Of a DNA stretch of 64,000 nt, positions 33,077 through 42,684 are shown piece by piece. Source of the stretch: Salipiger sp. H15 (GTDB lineage: Bacteria; Pseudomonadota; Alphaproteobacteria; Rhodobacterales; Rhodobacteraceae); the NCBI RefSeq assembly GCF_040409955.1, contig NZ_CP123384.1, positions 1,993,501-2,057,500 of the forward strand. The letters are read 5' to 3'. The position numbers were made by a program, and so were the translations under genes. The notes beneath the pieces are model-generated. The model made no database searches. It was not told the origin of the DNA and worked only from the letters and a program-made list of their open reading frames with translations. Numbering within the stretch: position 1 is the stretch's first letter; every line of letters begins with the position of its first letter.

Positions 33077-34066
33077 ATGGCGGCGCAAAAAGACCCCAAC
33101 GCCGCACCGCACGTTCCCGTCCTGCTGCGGCCCCTGCTGGAGGCCGTGGCCCCGGTTTGCGGCACCTGGATCGACGGCACCTTCGGGGCAGGGGGCTATT
33201 CGCGCGGCCTGCTCGAGGCCGGCGCGGACAAGGTCATCGGCATCGACCGCGACCCGCTGGCGCACCAGATGGCCGCCGGCTGGATCGGCGACTACGCGGG
33301 ACGACTCGAACTGGTCGAGGACAATTTCGCCAACATGGATGCCCATGCGCAGGACGTCGACGGCGTCGTCCTCGACCTTGGCGTGTCGTCCATGCAGCTC
33401 GACCGTGCCGAGCGCGGCTTTTCCTTCCAGAAGGACGGCCCGCTCGACATGCGCATGGAGCAGCAGGGCGAGACCGCCGCGGATCTCGTGAAGCGGCTCG
33501 ACGAGACGACGCTGGCCGACGTGCTCTACACCTTCGGCGAGGAGCGCGCCTCGCGCCGGATCGCCAAGGCCATCGTCAAGGCCCGCGCGCAGGAGCCGAT
33601 CGAGACCACCGCGCGGCTCTCGTCGATCGTCGAGGCCTGCCTGCCGCGCCCGAAGCCGGGCCAGTCGCACCCCGCGACCCGCTCCTTCCAGGCGCTGCGC
33701 ATCGCGGTCAACGACGAGTACGGCGCGCTCTGGCGCGGTCTGATGGCGGCCGAGCGGGCGCTGAAGCCGGGCGGGCTGCTGGCGGTCGTGACCTTCCATT
33801 CGGTCGAGGACCGCATGGTCAAGCGCTTCCTGCAGGCGCGCTCGGGCCGGCTCTCCTCGGTCAGCCGCTACGAGCCGGAGGCCGAGACCGAACTGCCGCG
33901 CTTCGAGCTGGTCACCCGCAAGGCGGTGGGCCCCGATGACGAGGAACTGGCGCAGAACCCGCGGTCGCGCTCGGCCCGGTTGCGTGTCGGGCGGCGCACC
34001 GCTGCCGAGGCGGGTGATGTCGAGGCCGGGGTGCTTTCGATGCCGCAGCTGAGAGGAAAGAGCTGA
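33077..34066 (+). CDS. rsmH: 16S rRNA (cytosine1402-N4)-methyltransferase
   Basis: A 329-residue SAM-dependent methyltransferase (MraW) that modifies C1402 of 16S rRNA. Motifs: [13 protein letters not shown] at the start, [19 protein letters not shown] (SAM-binding motif I), [42 protein letters not shown], and later [13 protein letters not shown] and [16 protein letters not shown]. The stop overlaps the ftsL start by one base (TGATG). Confidence 0.97.
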   Translation: MAAQKDPNAAPHVPVLLRPLLEAVAPVCGTWIDGTFGAGGYSRGLLEAGADKVIGIDRDPLAHQMAAGWIGDYAGRLELVEDNFANMDAHAQDVDGVVLDLGVSSMQLDRAERGFSFQKDGPLDMRMEQQGETAADLVKRLDETTLADVLYTFGEERASRRIAKAIVKARAQEPIETTARLSSIVEACLPRPKPGQSHPATRSFQALRIAVNDEYGALWRGLMAAERALKPGGLLAVVTFHSVEDRMVKRFLQARSGRLSSVSRYEPEAETELPRFELVTRKAVGPDDEELAQNPRSRSARLRVGRRTAAEAGDVEAGVLSMPQLRGKS

Positions 34067-34422
34067 TGCGAACGCTTCTCTATGTGACAACCTTCATGTC
34101 GGTGATCGGGCTCGCCTTCTGGGCCTATCACGAGAACTACAAGACCCAGGCCTCGCTCGACCACGTGCGCGCCCTGCAGCGCGACATCGGCGACGCGCGG
34201 GCACGGCTGTCGATCCTGCGCGCCGAATGGGCCTATCTCAACCGCCCCGACCGGCTGCGCGACCTCGCCGAGCTGAACTTCGAGCGGCTCGGCCTGCTGC
34301 CGATGCGCCCCGAGCAGTTCGGCCGCATCGACCAGGTGAACTACCCCGACAACCGCGCGCTGGTGTTCAGCGACGTGGTGGACGTGACCAGCGCAGGCGC
34401 CCAGACCGGGGCGCTGAGATGA
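34066..34422 (+). CDS. ftsL: Cell division protein FtsL
   Basis: A 118-residue bitopic membrane protein. One N-terminal membrane helix (LLYVTTFMSVIGLAFWAY), then a periplasmic coiled-coil region (residues 25-70; ASLDHVRALQRDIGDARARL, then ILRAEWAYLNRPDRL). FtsL, FtsB and FtsQ form the subcomplex that activates FtsWI at the septum. Sequence similarity in this family is low; position and architecture identify it. It overlaps both neighbours (1 base with rsmH, 4 bases with ftsI). Confidence 0.92.
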   Translation: MRTLLYVTTFMSVIGLAFWAYHENYKTQASLDHVRALQRDIGDARARLSILRAEWAYLNRPDRLRDLAELNFERLGLLPMRPEQFGRIDQVNYPDNRALVFSDVVDVTSAGAQTGALR

Positions 34423-36212
34423 ACGGCCGTATCCCGCTTCGTCCCCTGGCGCGGGTGCTCGAGGCGCGCCAGCGCGGCGAAAACCCCGATGCGATCGAAC
34501 GCGAGAACCTGCGCATCCGCCACGAGCAGATGCGCGACAAGGCCCGCGTCCGCGCCGAGGGCCGCCTGCTGGTGCTAGGCCTCGTCTTCTTCTGCGCCTT
34601 CATCGTCATCGGCCTGCGCATGGGGATGCTGGCGCAATCCGAGGCCGAGGAACCCCGGGCCCAGGCCTCGGGCGCGTCGATCATCGCCTCGCGCGCCGAC
34701 ATCGTGGACCGCCAGGGTCGCATCCTCGCGACCAACATGGAGACCCACTCGCTCTACGCCCACCCGCACCAGATGATCGAGCCGCGGCGCGCCGCGGACG
34801 AGCTGGTGAAGATCTTCCCCGATCTCGACCACGAGCGGCTGGTGAAGGATTTCACCAACCCCGGTCGCAAGTTCATGTGGGTGAAGAAGAAGATCAGCCC
34901 CGAGCAGATGCAGGCGGTGCATGACATCGGCGAGCCCGGCCTGCTCTTCGGCCCGCGCGAGATGCGGCTCTACCCCAATGGCCGGCTGGCCTCGCACATC
35001 CTTGGCGGCGCGAGCTTCGGCCGCGAGGGCGTGGCCTCGGCCGAGGTGATCGGCACCGCGGGGGTCGAGCGCTACTACGACGAGGAACTGCGCGATCCGG
35101 CCCGCGGCGGTGCGCCGCTCGAGCTGTCGATCGACCTGTCGGTGCAGGCCGCGAGCGAGCGCGTGCTCTATTCGGGCATGAAGCTGATGAACGCCAAGGG
35201 CGCGGCCTCGGTGCTGCTCGACGTGCACACGGGCGAGATCCTCTCGATGGTCTCGCTGCCCGATTTCGATCCCAACGACCGCCCGAACCCGCCGGTCTCG
35301 GGCCGCCCCTCGGACAGCCCGCTCTTCAACCACGCCGTGCAGGGCGTCTACGAGCTGGGCTCGACCTTCAAGATTTTCGCCGCGGCGCAGGCGATGGAGC
35401 TTGGGCTGGTGAAGCCCGACACGGTGATCGACACCTCGCCGCCCTTCACCGTCGCGGGCTTCCGCATCGGCGAATTCGAGGGCCACAACTACGGCAAGCA
35501 GACCGTCGAGGGGATCATCGCCAACAGCTCCAACCGCGGCACCGGCAAGATCGCGCTGGCGATCGGCCCCGAGCGCCAGCAGGAGTTCCTGAAATCGCTC
35601 GGCTTCTTCGATCCCACGGGCATCGAGATCTCCGAGGCGCAGACCGGCAAGCCGCTGCTGCCGAAGCGCTGGACCGAGCTCAGCACGGTGACCATCTCCT
35701 ACGGTCACGGCCTCTCGGCCTCGCCGCTGCACCTTGCCGCGGGCTATGCCGCCATCGCCAACGGCGGGCACAAGATCACCCCGACGCTGATCAAGCAGGA
35801 CGGCCCGCATTACGGCCCGACGGTGCTCTCCGAGCAGAACGCCGCCAATGCCCGCAAGATGCTGCGCTCGGTGGTGACCGAGGGCACCGCCAGCTTCGGC
35901 GACGTGCCGGGCTACCATGTCGCCGGCAAGACCGGCACCGCCGACAAGCCCAAGGAGAACGGCGGCGGCTACTACAAGGACAAGACGATCACCACCTTCG
36001 CGACCATGTTCCCGGCCGACGCGCCGCGCTACGTGCTGATCGTGACGCTCGACGAGCCGGTCGAAACCTCGGGCAGCCGGCCGCGTCGCACGGCGGGCTG
36101 GACCTCGGTGCCGGTGGGGGCCGAGATGATCGGCAGGATCGCGCCGCTTCTGGGCTTGCGTCCGGAATACGATGTGCCAGAAGAGGAGGAGGTCACGCTG
36201 GTTCGCAACTGA
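34419..36212 (+). CDS. ftsI: Septal peptidoglycan transpeptidase FtsI (PBP3)
   Basis: A 597-residue class B penicillin-binding protein. Cytoplasmic N-terminus, membrane helix at about 50-67 (LLVLGLVFFCAFIVIG), dimerisation/pedestal region to about 230, then the transpeptidase domain with catalytic Ser315 in GSTFK, NSSNRG (SxN, about 369-374) and KTGT (504-507). It cross-links septal peptidoglycan with FtsW. The start ATG lies in the ATGA overlap with ftsL. Confidence 0.97.
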   Translation: MNGRIPLRPLARVLEARQRGENPDAIERENLRIRHEQMRDKARVRAEGRLLVLGLVFFCAFIVIGLRMGMLAQSEAEEPRAQASGASIIASRADIVDRQGRILATNMETHSLYAHPHQMIEPRRAADELVKIFPDLDHERLVKDFTNPGRKFMWVKKKISPEQMQAVHDIGEPGLLFGPREMRLYPNGRLASHILGGASFGREGVASAEVIGTAGVERYYDEELRDPARGGAPLELSIDLSVQAASERVLYSGMKLMNAKGAASVLLDVHTGEILSMVSLPDFDPNDRPNPPVSGRPSDSPLFNHAVQGVYELGSTFKIFAAAQAMELGLVKPDTVIDTSPPFTVAGFRIGEFEGHNYGKQTVEGIIANSSNRGTGKIALAIGPERQQEFLKSLGFFDPTGIEISEAQTGKPLLPKRWTELSTVTISYGHGLSASPLHLAAGYAAIANGGHKITPTLIKQDGPHYGPTVLSEQNAANARKMLRSVVTEGTASFGDVPGYHVAGKTGTADKPKENGGGYYKDKTITTFATMFPADAPRYVLIVTLDEPVETSGSRPRRTAGWTSVPVGAEMIGRIAPLLGLRPEYDVPEEEEVTLVRN

Positions 36213-36281
36213 TCCGGCGGTGACCTCCGGCCCGTTTTTCGGGGCCGTGCAGATCCGAAGAACAAGATTGAAAGGGCCGTC

Positions 36282-37775
36282 ATGGGTGCCGTCATTGGAG
36301 AGGGCAAGAGCCTCAGCGAGCTGGGACTCACCGCGCGTGGTGGCCGCGAGGCACGGGTGACGGGGCTGTCGGTGGACAGCCGCGAGGTGACCTCGGGACA
36401 TCTCTTCGCCGCGCTTCCGGGCACCAAGGTGCATGGCGCGAACTTCATCCCCACCGCGCTCAAGCAGGGCGCCGCGGCGATCCTGACCGACGCCGAGGGC
36501 GCGCAGCTCGCCGCCGAGGCGCTGGCGGGCAGCCAGGCCGCGCTGGTGATCGCCGCCGACCCGCGGCAGGCGCTGGCCTATGCCGCCGCGCTCTGGTCCG
36601 GCGGGCAGCCCGAGGTCACCGTGGCGGTGACCGGCACCAACGGCAAGACCTCGGTCGCGACCTTCCTGCGCCACATCTGGCAGGACATGGGCTTCCGCGC
36701 CATCAACCTCGGCACCACCGGGGTCGAGGGCGACTGGCAGGCGCCGCTCAAGCACACCACGCCCGAGCCGATCACCCTGCACCGCGCGCTGGCTGCTGCC
36801 GCCGAGGCGGGGGTCGATCACTGCGCCATGGAGGCCTCGAGCCACGGGCTCGACCAGCGCCGCCTCGACGGGGTGCAGCTGAAGGCCGCGGGCTTCACCA
36901 ACTTCACCCAGGATCACCTCGATTATCACGCTGATTTCGAAGAGTATTTCGCGGCAAAGGCCGGTCTTTTCGCGCGCGTGCTGCCCGATGACGGCATCGC
37001 GGTGATCAACATCGACGACCCGCGCGGCATCGACATGATGGCCATCGCCCGCGCCCGCGGCCAGGAGGTGATCTCGGTCGGCGAGGCGACGGGTTGCGAC
37101 CTGCGCATTCTCGGCCAGCGCTTCCACGCCACCGGGCAGGACCTGCGGCTCGACTGGCGCGGCGCGGTGCAGCAGCTGCGGCTCGGCCTCATCGGCGGCT
37201 TCCAGGGGCAGAACGCGGCGCTGGCCGCGGGCCTCGCGCTGGCCTGCGGCGGCACGGCCGACCAGGTGTTCCCGGCGCTGGAGCGGCTGGAAACCGTGCG
37301 CGGCCGCATGCAACTGGCCGCGACCCGCGACAACGGCGCGGCGGTCTACGTCGATTTCGCCCATACGCCCGACGCCGTCTCGACCGCGCTGCAGGCGCTG
37401 CGCCCGCACGTCATGGGCCGGCTCATCGCCATCGTCGGCGCCGGCGGCGACCGCGACCCGGGCAAGCGCCCGCTGATGGGGGCGGCCGCCATCGAACATG
37501 CCGACATGGTCATCGTGTCGGACGACAACCCGCGCTCGGAGGACCCCGCGTCGATCCGCGCGCAGGTGCTCGAGGGCGCGCCCGGCGCGATGGAGGTCGG
37601 CGACCGCGCCGAGGCGATCCTGCGCGGCGTCGACATGCTGCAGCCGGGGGACGCGCTGATGATCCTCGGCAAGGGGCACGAGACCGGGCAGATCGTGGGC
37701 GACACGGTCTACCCCTTCGACGACGTGGAACAGGCGAGCGTCGCCGTGGCAGCACTGGACGGGAGAGGGCTGTGA
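36282..37775 (+). CDS. murE: UDP-MurNAc-L-Ala-D-Glu:meso-diaminopimelate ligase
   Basis: A 497-residue Mur ligase adding the third stem-peptide residue. ATP-binding TGTNGKTS at 117-124, then TTPEPITLHRAL, the carbamylated-Lys region and DHLDYHADFEEYF. The DDNPRSEDP motif near residue 410 contains DNPR, the signature selecting meso-diaminopimelate rather than lysine. 69 bases separate it from ftsI, and its stop is embedded in the murF start (GTGA). Confidence 0.97.
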   Translation: MGAVIGEGKSLSELGLTARGGREARVTGLSVDSREVTSGHLFAALPGTKVHGANFIPTALKQGAAAILTDAEGAQLAAEALAGSQAALVIAADPRQALAYAAALWSGGQPEVTVAVTGTNGKTSVATFLRHIWQDMGFRAINLGTTGVEGDWQAPLKHTTPEPITLHRALAAAAEAGVDHCAMEASSHGLDQRRLDGVQLKAAGFTNFTQDHLDYHADFEEYFAAKAGLFARVLPDDGIAVINIDDPRGIDMMAIARARGQEVISVGEATGCDLRILGQRFHATGQDLRLDWRGAVQQLRLGLIGGFQGQNAALAAGLALACGGTADQVFPALERLETVRGRMQLAATRDNGAAVYVDFAHTPDAVSTALQALRPHVMGRLIAIVGAGGDRDPGKRPLMGAAAIEHADMVIVSDDNPRSEDPASIRAQVLEGAPGAMEVGDRAEAILRGVDMLQPGDALMILGKGHETGQIVGDTVYPFDDVEQASVAVAALDGRGL

Positions 37776-39202
37776 CGCTCTGGACATCTGAAGACGCGGC
37801 GCGCGCCACCGGCGGGCGCGCCATCGGCAGCTGGAACGTCACCGGCGTTTCGATCGACACCCGCACCATCGAGAAGGGCGACCTCTTCGTCGCGCTGACC
37901 GCGGCGCGCGACGGGCACGAGTTCGTCGCGCAGGCGCTGAAGAACGGCGCCGCCGCCGCGCTGGTGAGCCGCATCCCCGAGGGGCTGCCCGAGGACGCGC
38001 CGCTGCTGCTGGTGGACGACGTGCTGCCCGGGCTCGAGGCGCTGGGACGCGCCGCCCGCGCCCGCACCCGCGCGCAGGTGGTGGCGGTGACCGGCTCGGT
38101 CGGCAAGACCTCGACCAAGGAGATGCTGCGCACCGTGCTCGGCGCGCAGGGCACGGTTCACGCCGCCGAGAAGAGCTACAACAACCACTGGGGCGTGCCG
38201 CTGACGCTGGCCCGGATGCCCGCCGACGTGGATTTCGCCGTCATCGAGATCGGCATGAACCACCCCGGCGAGATCGCGCCGCTGTCGCGCATGGCGCGCC
38301 CGCACGTGGCGATGATCACCATCGTGGCGCCGGCGCACCTTGCGGCCTTCGAGAGCCTCGAGGGCATCGCGCGCGAGAAGGCGGCGATCTTCGAGGGGCT
38401 CGAGCCCGGCGGCACCGCCGTGGTGAACGGCGATCTCGAGGTCTCGCCGCTGCTCATCGAACTGGCCGAGGCGAAGGCCGCGCACGTGGTCACCTTCGGC
38501 GAGGCGGCGGGAAACCACCACCGCGTCGAGCAGGTCACCGTCTGCGACGCGGCCACCGTGGCGCAGGGCCGGGCGTGGCGCACGCATGTGCTCTACAAGG
38601 TGGCGGTGCCGGGGCGGCATTTCGCGGTCAACGCCATGGGCGTGCTGGCCGTGGTGCACGCGCTGGGGCTCGACCGGGCGATGGCGATCACCGCGCTGGG
38701 TCAGTGGGAGGCCGGGGCGGGCAGGGGCCTGCGCGAGGTCATCATCCTCGATCCGGTCGAGACGCACCTGACGCTCGAGCTCATCGACGACGCCTACAAC
38801 GCCAACCCCGCCTCGCTCGGCGCCTCGCTCGAGGTGCTGGCCGGGGCGCGGCCCAAGGACGGCATCGGCCGCGTCGACCACGGCCGCCGCATCGCCTATC
38901 TCGGCGACATGAAGGAGCTTGGCGCGCAGGAGCACGCGCTGCACGCGGCGCTGGCCGACCTGCCGGCGATGGCCAAGATCGACCTCGTGCACTGCGTCGG
39001 CCCGCTCATGCGCGATCTCTGGGAGGCGCTGCCCGAGCACAAGCGCGGGCACTGGGCCGAGACCAGCGCGGCCATGGCCGAGCGGGTGCGCCACGACCTC
39101 GACGCCGGCGACGTGGTGCTGGTCAAGGGATCGCTCTCGATGGCGCTGGCGCGCGTGGTTGACGCGATCCGGAAAATGGGTCATGCGCCCGCGACAATCT
39201 GA
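37772..39202 (+). CDS. murF: UDP-MurNAc-tripeptide:D-Ala-D-Ala ligase
   Basis: A 476-residue Mur ligase adding D-Ala-D-Ala. ATP-binding VTGSVGKTSTKEML (about residues 107-120), YNNHWGVPLTLARMP, EIGMNHPGEI, and the late YNANPASLGASLEVL. The GTG start at 37772 overlaps the murE stop by 4 bases, and TGGACATCTGAAG encodes the expected early residues (VTLWTSEDAARATGG). mraY follows 18 bases after its stop. Confidence 0.96.
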   Translation: MTLWTSEDAARATGGRAIGSWNVTGVSIDTRTIEKGDLFVALTAARDGHEFVAQALKNGAAAALVSRIPEGLPEDAPLLLVDDVLPGLEALGRAARARTRAQVVAVTGSVGKTSTKEMLRTVLGAQGTVHAAEKSYNNHWGVPLTLARMPADVDFAVIEIGMNHPGEIAPLSRMARPHVAMITIVAPAHLAAFESLEGIAREKAAIFEGLEPGGTAVVNGDLEVSPLLIELAEAKAAHVVTFGEAAGNHHRVEQVTVCDAATVAQGRAWRTHVLYKVAVPGRHFAVNAMGVLAVVHALGLDRAMAITALGQWEAGAGRGLREVIILDPVETHLTLELIDDAYNANPASLGASLEVLAGARPKDGIGRVDHGRRIAYLGDMKELGAQEHALHAALADLPAMAKIDLVHCVGPLMRDLWEALPEHKRGHWAETSAAMAERVRHDLDAGDVVLVKGSLSMALARVVDAIRKMGHAPATI

Positions 39203-39220
39203 CGAGAAGGACCGGGGCTC

Positions 39221-40303
39221 ATGCTCTACTGGCTGACTGGACTGAGTGACGGCGGCGATGTCTTCAACCTCTTCCGCTACATCACTTTCCGGGCGGGGGG
39301 CGCGTTCCTGACGGCGCTGATCTTCGGCTTCCTCTTCGGGCGCCCGCTGATCGACGTGCTGCGCAAGCGGCAGGGCAAGGGCCAGCCGATCCGCGCGGAC
39401 GGGCCCGAGGGGCATTTCGTCAAGGCCGGCACGCCGACCATGGGCGGGCTGCTGATCGTCGGCGCGCTGCTGACCTCGACCCTGCTCTGGGCGCGGCTCG
39501 ACAACGGCTTCGTCTGGATGGTGCTCTTCGTGACCATGGGCTACGCGGCGATCGGCTTTGCCGACGACTACGCCAAGGTGAAGAAGCAGAACACCGACGG
39601 CGTCTCGGGCAAGGTGCGGCTGCTGATCGGCTTCGCCATCGCCGGGCTTGCCGCCGGCTGGGCGGCCTGGCTGCACCCCGCCGACCTGACCGGGCAGCTG
39701 GCCTTCCCGGTGTTCAAGAACCTGCTGCTCGACCTCGGCTGGTTCTTCGTGCCCTTCGCGATGATCGTCATCGTCGGCGCGGCGAACGCGGTCAACCTGA
39801 CCGACGGGCTCGACGGGCTTGCCATCATGCCGGTGATGATCGCCGGCGGTACGCTCGGGATCATCGCCTATGCCGTGGGCCGCACCGACTTCACCGAGTA
39901 TCTCGACGTCCACTACGTGCCCGGCACCGGCGAGATCCTGATCTTCACCGCCGCGCTGATCGGCGGCGGGCTCGGCTTCCTGTGGTACAACGCGCCGCCC
40001 GCGGCGGTGTTCATGGGCGACACCGGCTCGCTGGCGCTCGGCGGCGCGCTCGGGGCGATCGCGGTCGCCACCAAGCACGAGATCGTGCTGGCCATCGTCG
40101 GCGGTCTTTTCGTGGTCGAGGCGCTCTCGGTGATCATCCAGGTGCTCTACTTCAAGCGCACCGGCAAGCGGGTGTTCCTGATGGCGCCGATCCACCACCA
40201 CTACGAGAAGAAGGGCTGGGCCGAGCCGCAGATCGTCATCCGCTTCTGGATCATCTCGCTGATCCTCGCGCTGATCGGGCTTGCCACGCTGAAGCTGCGC
40301 TGA
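39221..40303 (+). CDS. mraY: Phospho-MurNAc-pentapeptide transferase
   Basis: A 360-residue, ten-helix membrane enzyme forming lipid I on undecaprenyl phosphate. Motifs: [29 protein letters not shown] (catalytic Asp pair), [23 protein letters not shown] and [13 protein letters not shown]. Length and motif order match the family closely. It is followed by a 218-bp gap packed with hairpins before murD. Confidence 0.97.
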   Translation: MLYWLTGLSDGGDVFNLFRYITFRAGGAFLTALIFGFLFGRPLIDVLRKRQGKGQPIRADGPEGHFVKAGTPTMGGLLIVGALLTSTLLWARLDNGFVWMVLFVTMGYAAIGFADDYAKVKKQNTDGVSGKVRLLIGFAIAGLAAGWAAWLHPADLTGQLAFPVFKNLLLDLGWFFVPFAMIVIVGAANAVNLTDGLDGLAIMPVMIAGGTLGIIAYAVGRTDFTEYLDVHYVPGTGEILIFTAALIGGGLGFLWYNAPPAAVFMGDTGSLALGGALGAIAVATKHEIVLAIVGGLFVVEALSVIIQVLYFKRTGKRVFLMAPIHHHYEKKGWAEPQIVIRFWIISLILALIGLATLKLR

Positions 40304-40322
40304 GGCGCTGGGGCAGGGGCAG

Positions 40323-40383
40323 CGTCCTTCGAAGGACGTTGCAACTCTCTTCGAAGAGAGTTCCCGCGGCCCTGATGCCGCGG
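40323..40383. repeat. Three consecutive perfect hairpins in the mraY-murD gap
   Basis: CGTCCTTCGAAGGACG (40323-40338, perfect 16-bp palindrome), AACTCTCTTC/GAAGAGAGTT (40343-40362, perfect 20-bp palindrome), and CCGCGGC-CCTGAT-GCCGCGG (40364-40383). Hairpin A of the dispersed element follows 8 bases later. None has a proper T tract, so they look like mRNA-stabilising or processing structures inside the operon. Confidence 0.7.
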
Positions 40384-40391
40384 CGACGGAC

Positions 40392-40441
40392 GCGGGGGCG
40401 CTGCCCCCGCACCCCCGGGATATTTGTGACATATGGAAGAG
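40392..40441 (+). repeat. Dispersed intergenic element, copy 3 (hairpin B missing)
   Basis: Hairpin A GCGGGGGC-GCT-GCCCCCGC (40392-40410), then ACCCCCGGGATATTTGTGAC and a diverged tail ending ATGGAAGAGG. It matches copies 1 and 2 in hairpin A and the CACCCCCG-ATTTG order, but has no hairpin B. Confidence 0.6.
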
Positions 40442-40521
40442 GCGGGGCGCCCGCACTGGTGCAGGCACCGCCGATGCGCTAGCCGTGGGGCGAGGCGATT
40501 TGCAGGCATGGGGGCTTTGCC

Positions 40522-41925
40522 ATGATTCCGGTTTCGGGCTTTGAGGAGCGCACCGTCGCGGTGCTGGGACTTGGCCGTTCGGGCCTTTCGGCGGCGCGGG
40601 CGCTGCGCGAGGGCGGCGCCTCGGTGCTGGTCTGGGACGACAACGCGGCGGCGCGCGAGGCGGCCGAGGCCGAGGGTTTCGAGAGCCGCGAGCTCGCGAA
40701 GCCGGGCGGTTTCGACGGGGTCGACTGGCTGGTCGTCTCGCCCGGCATCCCGCATCTCTACCCCGAGCCCAACCCGGTGATCGCCGCGGCCTGGATCGCG
40801 GGCGTGCCGGTCGACAACGACATCGGGCTGTTCTTCCGCTCGCTCGCCGGGGCGGGCTCGGGCTGGGACATGTTCGACGTGCCGCCGCGGGTGGTCGCGG
40901 TGACCGGCTCGAACGGCAAGTCCACCACCTCGGCGCTGATCCACCACATCCTGAAATCCTCGGGGCGCGAGAGCCAGCTGGCCGGCAATATCGGTCGCGG
41001 CGTGCTCGACATCGACCCTCCGGGCGATGGCGGCGTGGTGGTGCTGGAACTCTCGAGCTACCAGACCGACCTTGCCCGCGCGCTGACGCCGGATGTCGCG
41101 GTGTTCACCAACCTTTCGCCCGACCACCTCGACCGGCACGGCGGCATGGGCGGCTATTTCGCCGCCAAGCGCCGGCTCTTCGCCGAGGGCGGGCCGGACC
41201 GCTGCGTCATCGGCGTCGACGAGAAGGAGGGGCTCTACCTTGCCAACCAGCTCTCCGAGGGCGCGGCCGACGACCGGGTGATCCGCATCTCCTCGGGCAC
41301 GAAGCTCGGCGGGCCGGGCTGGCTGGTCTACGCCCGCAAGGGGTTCCTGACCGAGTGGCGCAAGGGGCGGCAGGTCGCCTCGATCGACCTGCGCACCGTG
41401 CGCGGCCTGCCGGGGGCGCACAACCACCAGAACGCCTGCGCCGCCTATGCCGCCTGCCGCTCGCTCGGTGTCGCGCCGCGGCAGATCGAGGCGGCCTTCC
41501 ACAGCTTCGAGGGGCTGCCGCACCGCAGCCAGATCGTCGCCGAGGCGGGGGGCGTGACCTACGTCAACGACAGCAAGGCGACCAACGTCGACGCCGCGGT
41601 CAAGGCGCTGCTGGCGTTCAGGAACATCCGCTGGATCTGCGGCGGGCTGATGAAGGAGGGCGGGCTTGCCGGGCTCGCGCCGGGTCTGCCCAACGTCACC
41701 AAGGCCTACGTGATCGGCCGCGAGGCCGCGACCTTCGCGCTGGGTCTGCCGGGGGTCGATGCCGAGATCTGCACCGACATGGCGACCGCCGTGGCCCGGG
41801 CCCGGGCCGAGGCGCAGCCGGGTGACGTGGTGCTGCTGGCCCCGGCGGCGGCCAGCTTCGACCAGTACAACAGCTTCGAGAAGCGCGGCGAGGACTTCGC
41901 CGAGAAGGTGCGCGCGGGGCTCTGA
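40522..41925 (+). CDS. murD: UDP-MurNAc-L-alanine:D-glutamate ligase
   Basis: A 467-residue Mur ligase. N-terminal Rossmann domain ([17 protein letters not shown]), ATP-binding [18 protein letters not shown] (about residues 129-146), [20 protein letters not shown] and the late [17 protein letters not shown] with GGLMKEGG. It adds D-Glu to UDP-MurNAc-L-Ala. The next two genes run the other way; ftsW resumes 2.1 kb downstream. Confidence 0.96.
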   Translation: MIPVSGFEERTVAVLGLGRSGLSAARALREGGASVLVWDDNAAAREAAEAEGFESRELAKPGGFDGVDWLVVSPGIPHLYPEPNPVIAAAWIAGVPVDNDIGLFFRSLAGAGSGWDMFDVPPRVVAVTGSNGKSTTSALIHHILKSSGRESQLAGNIGRGVLDIDPPGDGGVVVLELSSYQTDLARALTPDVAVFTNLSPDHLDRHGGMGGYFAAKRRLFAEGGPDRCVIGVDEKEGLYLANQLSEGAADDRVIRISSGTKLGGPGWLVYARKGFLTEWRKGRQVASIDLRTVRGLPGAHNHQNACAAYAACRSLGVAPRQIEAAFHSFEGLPHRSQIVAEAGGVTYVNDSKATNVDAAVKALLAFRNIRWICGGLMKEGGLAGLAPGLPNVTKAYVIGREAATFALGLPGVDAEICTDMATAVARARAEAQPGDVVLLAPAAASFDQYNSFEKRGEDFAEKVRAGL

Positions 41926-41951
41926 GCGCCCCGCGTCCCGCGCGCCGGGGC

Positions 41952-42617
41952 TCAGCCGCGCAGACTGCCCAGCAGGCCGCGGTAGAGCGCCTCGGGGTGC
42001 ACCACGCCCAGCTGGGCGGGGATCTTCGGCAGGTTGAGGATGCGGGCGATGGCGAAGCGGTGCGCGCCGCCGCCGGCACGCATCAGCGCCCCGTCCCGCC
42101 CGACATGCAGCAGGATGCCGCCATGCTCGCGGCGGAAATACTCGGGCAGCTCGGCGCGGGTCAGCAGTCGGCCGCGCCGCCGGGTTTCCTCGAACACCGC
42201 GTCGAGCCGCTGGTAGCGCGCGACGAGATCCTCCTCGGTGGCGCACTCGTCGGGGATCTTGCCCTCGGCGATCTCGCCGAGCAGTTTCTGGAACAGCGGC
42301 GTGTCGCGCCAGGGCGTGCCGCCCTCGAAATGCATGCGGCAGCTCAGCAGCTTGCGGGTTTCCTCGACCGGACGGCATTCCAGGTCCCAGTCGCCGCCGA
42401 GCACCATGCCGCTCTGTTGCCGGCGCAGCGGCAGCTTGCCGACATAGGTGTGGTTCACCTCGCCCGCGTCGACCCGGATCAACTCGTCCGAGAGCGGCGC
42501 GCCCGGGCCGTAGCGCAGGCGGTTCCAGAGGTCGCGCACGGCCTTGCGCGGCACCTGCGCATGCAGGTCCCGGAGCCAGTTGCTGGGATGGAGAGTCGGG
42601 TGATCCGTAAAGGCCAT
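41952..42617 (-). CDS. Hypothetical protein with ParB-like HR motif
   Basis: A 221-residue soluble protein of unknown function, leftward inside the dcw cluster. Near the C-terminus GGGAHRFAIARILNLPKIPA (about 182-200) resembles the G-x-HR-x-x-A-x-x-L motif of ParB/Srx-type nucleotide-binding folds. The front half is Arg- and Glu-rich with DLWNRLRYGPGAPLSDELIR and FEGGTPWRDTPLFQKLLGEI, sequences I have no family name for. It has no signal peptide or membrane helix. The ATG at 42617 has AGG 9 bases upstream. It is transcribed in the same direction as the flavoprotein gene 67 bp upstream. Confidence 0.75.
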   Translation of the reverse strand: MAFTDHPTLHPSNWLRDLHAQVPRKAVRDLWNRLRYGPGAPLSDELIRVDAGEVNHTYVGKLPLRRQQSGMVLGGDWDLECRPVEETRKLLSCRMHFEGGTPWRDTPLFQKLLGEIAEGKIPDECATEEDLVARYQRLDAVFEETRRRGRLLTRAELPEYFRREHGGILLHVGRDGALMRAGGGAHRFAIARILNLPKIPAQLGVVHPEALYRGLLGSLRG

Positions 42618-42684
42618 GAGGCTGCCTGATGTGACAATCGCATGACAAAATGTAACGGAAGGGTGACAATTTCAAGGGGCGGGA

